Below are positions 5,743-7,733 of a stretch of DNA of 7,733 nucleotides, one piece after another. The translations under genes and the position numbers were made by a program. Within the stretch, counting starts at the first letter, position 1. Each line of letters starts with the position of its first letter. The notes beneath the pieces are model-generated. The model was not told where the DNA came from and did not search any database. It saw nothing but the letters and a program-made list of their open reading frames with translations. Source of the stretch: Bryobacterales bacterium (GTDB lineage: Bacteria > Acidobacteriota > Terriglobia > Bryobacterales > Bryobacteraceae). Location: the NCBI GenBank assembly GCA_025462985.1, contig JAOAPP010000095.1, positions 1 through 7,733 on the forward strand. Reading direction: 5' to 3'.

Positions 5743-6956
5743 CTCAATACCCCCAGCACCAGTAGCCCCGCCGCAACCGCGAACGCCCGCCCGAACGAGT
5801 TCTGCGGTCCCGCCAGGTAGCCTGTCAGGATTGGCGCTGCAATTCCGGCGATCTGGTTTCCCGTATTCAGAATGCTCCCGACTTTGCCGACGCTGTTGGT
5901 CGGTGCAATCAGCGATGGGATCGACCAGCCTACCGGCGCAGCGGCTGACAGCCCCCCGAGCGCAATGCTGATCCAGAACACCGCCACCACCGGATCCCGC
6001 GTCCACATCGCTCCGGCCAGCGCCAAGCCCAACACTGTTCCGGTGATCAGCACCGTCTGCCGAACCGTTGTCTCCGGCTTCCCGCGCTTGATCAGCGCGT
6101 CCACCAGCCATCCGCCCACCAGAACGTCCGTAGCGGTGGCGAATAGCCACGGAATGCTGGTGTACATAGCGGAATGGAACGTATCCAGTTTTAGCGTCCC
6201 AAAGTAACTGGGCAGCCAATAGAGCAGCAGATAGAAGCAGTAGTTATAGGCGAAAAACCCAAGCACCAGACCGAGCACCTTGCGCTGCTTCAACAGGTAC
6301 CCCAGTGGCGCTCCGCCTCGAATGCCCTTTCCGTTCTTCTTCTGTGCGCCACCCGCTTCTATATAGGACCGCTCCGCCGCGCTCATGCGCCCGTCCTGGT
6401 CTGGGTCGCGATACAAAAACCAGAACGCCAGAAAAAAGAAGAAGCTGATTAGCCCGGTGGCCGCAAAACTCCACCGCCAACCGAACCGCACCGTAAGCGC
6501 GCCCACCAGCACCACGCCCACCGCCGGCCCGAACTTCGCCGCGCCATCGAAAAGCGCGGTGGCCAGGCTCCGCTCCGAACGGGGAAACCAGTACCCGATT
6601 GCCTTCGCATTGGCTGGAAATGTCGGAGCCTCGCCGACGCCCAGCAGCAGCCGGCTCCCAAAAAAGCTGCCGATCCCCGGTGAGAGCGCTGACGCAAATG
6701 AGGCAATTGCCCACAGGAGTGCCCCAATTCGTCCAATCGGCCCGACGCCGAAGCGATCCAGCAGCACACCTACGGGCAGCTGAAGAGCGGCATACGTCCA
6801 GTTGAACGCGCTTGAGAGCAGCCCGAACATAAAGGTACTTATTCCGAACTCGTGAAACAATGCGTCTTTTGACACAGACAGATTCACCCGGTCGAAATAG
6901 TTAACCAGCACGCCGACGCCAAGAAGAATGGCGATGCCCCAGCGCCTGTTCGTCAC
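5643..6956 (-). CDS. MFS transporter, anion:cation symporter (ACS) type
   Basis: From the GTG at 6956 the product is 437 residues, the usual length for this family, with about 12 hydrophobic segments and a charged central loop (about 182-220, rich in Asp, Arg and Lys). Family signatures include NYFDRVNLSV (19-28) after the first helix and GEAPTFPANAKAIGYWFP (109-126), which is characteristic of ACS carriers such as hexuronate, glucarate and other organic-anion/H+ symporters. The likely role is proton-driven uptake of an organic anion across the inner membrane. The frame is open further upstream to 7268, but those 104 residues are hydrophilic and lie wholly over the SDR gene. The chosen GTG overlaps the SDR stop as GTGA and has GGGAG at 6967-6971, 10 bases upstream. 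The 3' end overlaps the convergent glycosyltransferase gene by 100 bases, leaving no room for a terminator between them. The substrate is unknown. Confidence 0.9.
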   Translation of the reverse strand: MTNRRWGIAILLGVGVLVNYFDRVNLSVSKDALFHEFGISTFMFGLLSSAFNWTYAALQLPVGVLLDRFGVGPIGRIGALLWAIASFASALSPGIGSFFGSRLLLGVGEAPTFPANAKAIGYWFPRSERSLATALFDGAAKFGPAVGVVLVGALTVRFGWRWSFAATGLISFFFFLAFWFLYRDPDQDGRMSAAERSYIEAGGAQKKNGKGIRGGAPLGYLLKQRKVLGLVLGFFAYNYCFYLLLYWLPSYFGTLKLDTFHSAMYTSIPWLFATATDVLVGGWLVDALIKRGKPETTVRQTVLITGTVLGLALAGAMWTRDPVVAVFWISIALGGLSAAAPVGWSIPSLIAPTNSVGKVGSILNTGNQIAGIAAPILTGYLAGPQNSFGRAFAVAAGLLVLGVLSYVLLLGRIEQVPEPHPRADSMTSAARFTPPES

Positions 6957-7733
6957 TGGAGATCTGCTCCCGGCTGGCCCTCGTGGAGCCTGCTTTGCGG
7001 CGGACCTCCCTGCATCTGTTGGCGAGTGCTCCGTGCGCTCCTGGACCGCCCCTCCACGAACAGCCTTACTGATGTGGGAAGCCTCGTGACCAAACTTGTC
7101 AGCAGCCGGTATCGCCAGCCCGGAATCACAAACAGCTTTCGCTGCCGCAGGCCATCGAGCGACGCTTCCACGACCTCGTCCGCCGAGTGCCAAAAGGCTT
7201 TGGGCGCGATTCTCTCGCGCCGAACATTCATCGCGTCGTGAAACTCCGAATAAGTGAACCCCGGGCACAGCGCCTGCACCACAACGGCCGACCGCGCACT
7301 CTTCAGCTCCAGGTGAAGCACCTCGGTGAAGCTTGTCATCCAGGATTTCGTCGCCGAGTAGCTGGCTGCCCCCGGCCCGCGGATAAAGGCCGCCACCGAA
7401 GCCACGTTGATGATTGCTCCAAAATCGCGCGCCACCATGTTTCGCAGCGCCGCGTGAGTCAGTCGGACCGTCGCCATGACGTGCAGTTTGTGCATCGCCT
7501 CCTGCCCGGCCAGATCCGCCTCCCAGAACCGGCCCTTCAGGCCGAACCCCGCATTGTTCACCAGCAGCCCTAAATTCGGCTCCTCCGCGAGGCGGGCGGC
7601 GACACGCTCGACATCCTCCTCGCGCGTCAAGTCCGCCTCGATCACTTCTACCCGCGTTTCACCGCCGCCGAGCTCCCGCGCCAGCGCGTCCAGCCGATCC
7701 TTCCGTCGGGCAATCACGATGAGGTCATGATCT
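6953..7733 (-). CDS. Short-chain dehydrogenase/reductase (partial, N-terminus outside window)
   Basis: The frame enters from the right edge and ends at the TGA at 6953-6955, giving about 259 visible residues. It shows a classical SDR core: the end of the second Rossmann strand and following Arg pair (LIVIARRKDRL, where the Arg suggests NADP preference), an acidic dinucleotide-binding turn EADL, NNAG (visible residues 59-62), catalytic Ser in NVAS (112), and Tyr-x3-Lys in YSATK (125-129), followed by CPGFTYSEF. The TGxxxGxG motif and the start lie beyond the edge, so roughly 30 residues are missing. The GTG at 7717 is internal to the Rossmann fold and is not the true start. The C-terminal region has a hydrophobic/basic stretch (WRYRLLTSLVTRLP), then a polar tail. 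It would reduce or oxidise a carbonyl/alcohol with NAD(P)(H); the substrate is unknown. It is coupled to the MFS gene by a 4-base GTGA overlap, suggesting one transcript. Confidence 0.9.
   Translation of the reverse strand, partial: DHDLIVIARRKDRLDALARELGGGETRVEVIEADLTREEDVERVAARLAEEPNLGLLVNNAGFGLKGRFWEADLAGQEAMHKLHVMATVRLTHAALRNMVARDFGAIINVASVAAFIRGPGAASYSATKSWMTSFTEVLHLELKSARSAVVVQALCPGFTYSEFHDAMNVRRERIAPKAFWHSADEVVEASLDGLRQRKLFVIPGWRYRLLTSLVTRLPTSVRLFVEGRSRSARSTRQQMQGGPPQSRLHEGQPGADLQ

Noticed and set aside
6957..7268. Upstream extension of the MFS transporter by 104 residues
   Set aside because: The extension is hydrophilic, lies entirely within the SDR gene and has no family counterpart; the GTG at 6956 fits family length and has a ribosome-binding site.
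1..7733. CRISPR arrays, tRNA/rRNA genes, insertion sequences, phage or defence genes
   Set aside because: No spaced repeats, cloverleaf-like stretches, transposase motifs or terminal inverted repeats were seen on either strand.

Overview
The window comes from a moderately GC-rich bacterial genome, with compact genes, short gaps and GTG/TTG starts. No ribosomal or other marker gene is present, so the phylum cannot be read directly. The combination of genes reminds me of soil bacteria such as Acidobacteriota, but that is only a guess. There are no RNA genes, transposases, CRISPR repeats or phage genes.

Layout. Positions 1-2301 hold a leftward gene pair: a GNAT-fold acyltransferase that resembles LuxI/FeeM-type N-acyl synthases, followed 21 bases later by a VAO/PCMH-type flavoprotein oxidoreductase that runs off the left edge. 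Positions 2302-2562 are a divergent control region, AT-rich compared with its surroundings. It contains a perfect 15-base dyad lying between plausible -35 and -10 elements that face the leftward pair. Positions 2563-5742 hold a rightward run of three genes: an unrecognised 215-residue acidic protein, a membrane fatty-acid-desaturase-family di-iron enzyme with all three histidine boxes, and a GT1 glycosyltransferase of the macroside/zeaxanthin-glucosyltransferase (CrtX-like) type. Positions 5643-7733 hold a second leftward pair: a short-chain dehydrogenase/reductase entering from the right edge, translationally coupled through a GTGA overlap to an MFS transporter of the anion:cation symporter type. 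The transporter's 3' end overlaps the 3' end of the glycosyltransferase gene by 100 bases on the opposite strand.

How the genes may work together. An acyl-transferring GNAT, a flavoprotein oxidase, a lipid desaturase/hydroxylase and a lipid-type glycosyltransferase around one shared control region could form a small pathway for a modified, glycosylated lipid, an N-acylated signal or a carotenoid-like product. This is inference from gene families and arrangement; no substrate can be read from the sequence. The SDR-MFS pair looks like a separate unit, probably for uptake or catabolism of an organic anion.
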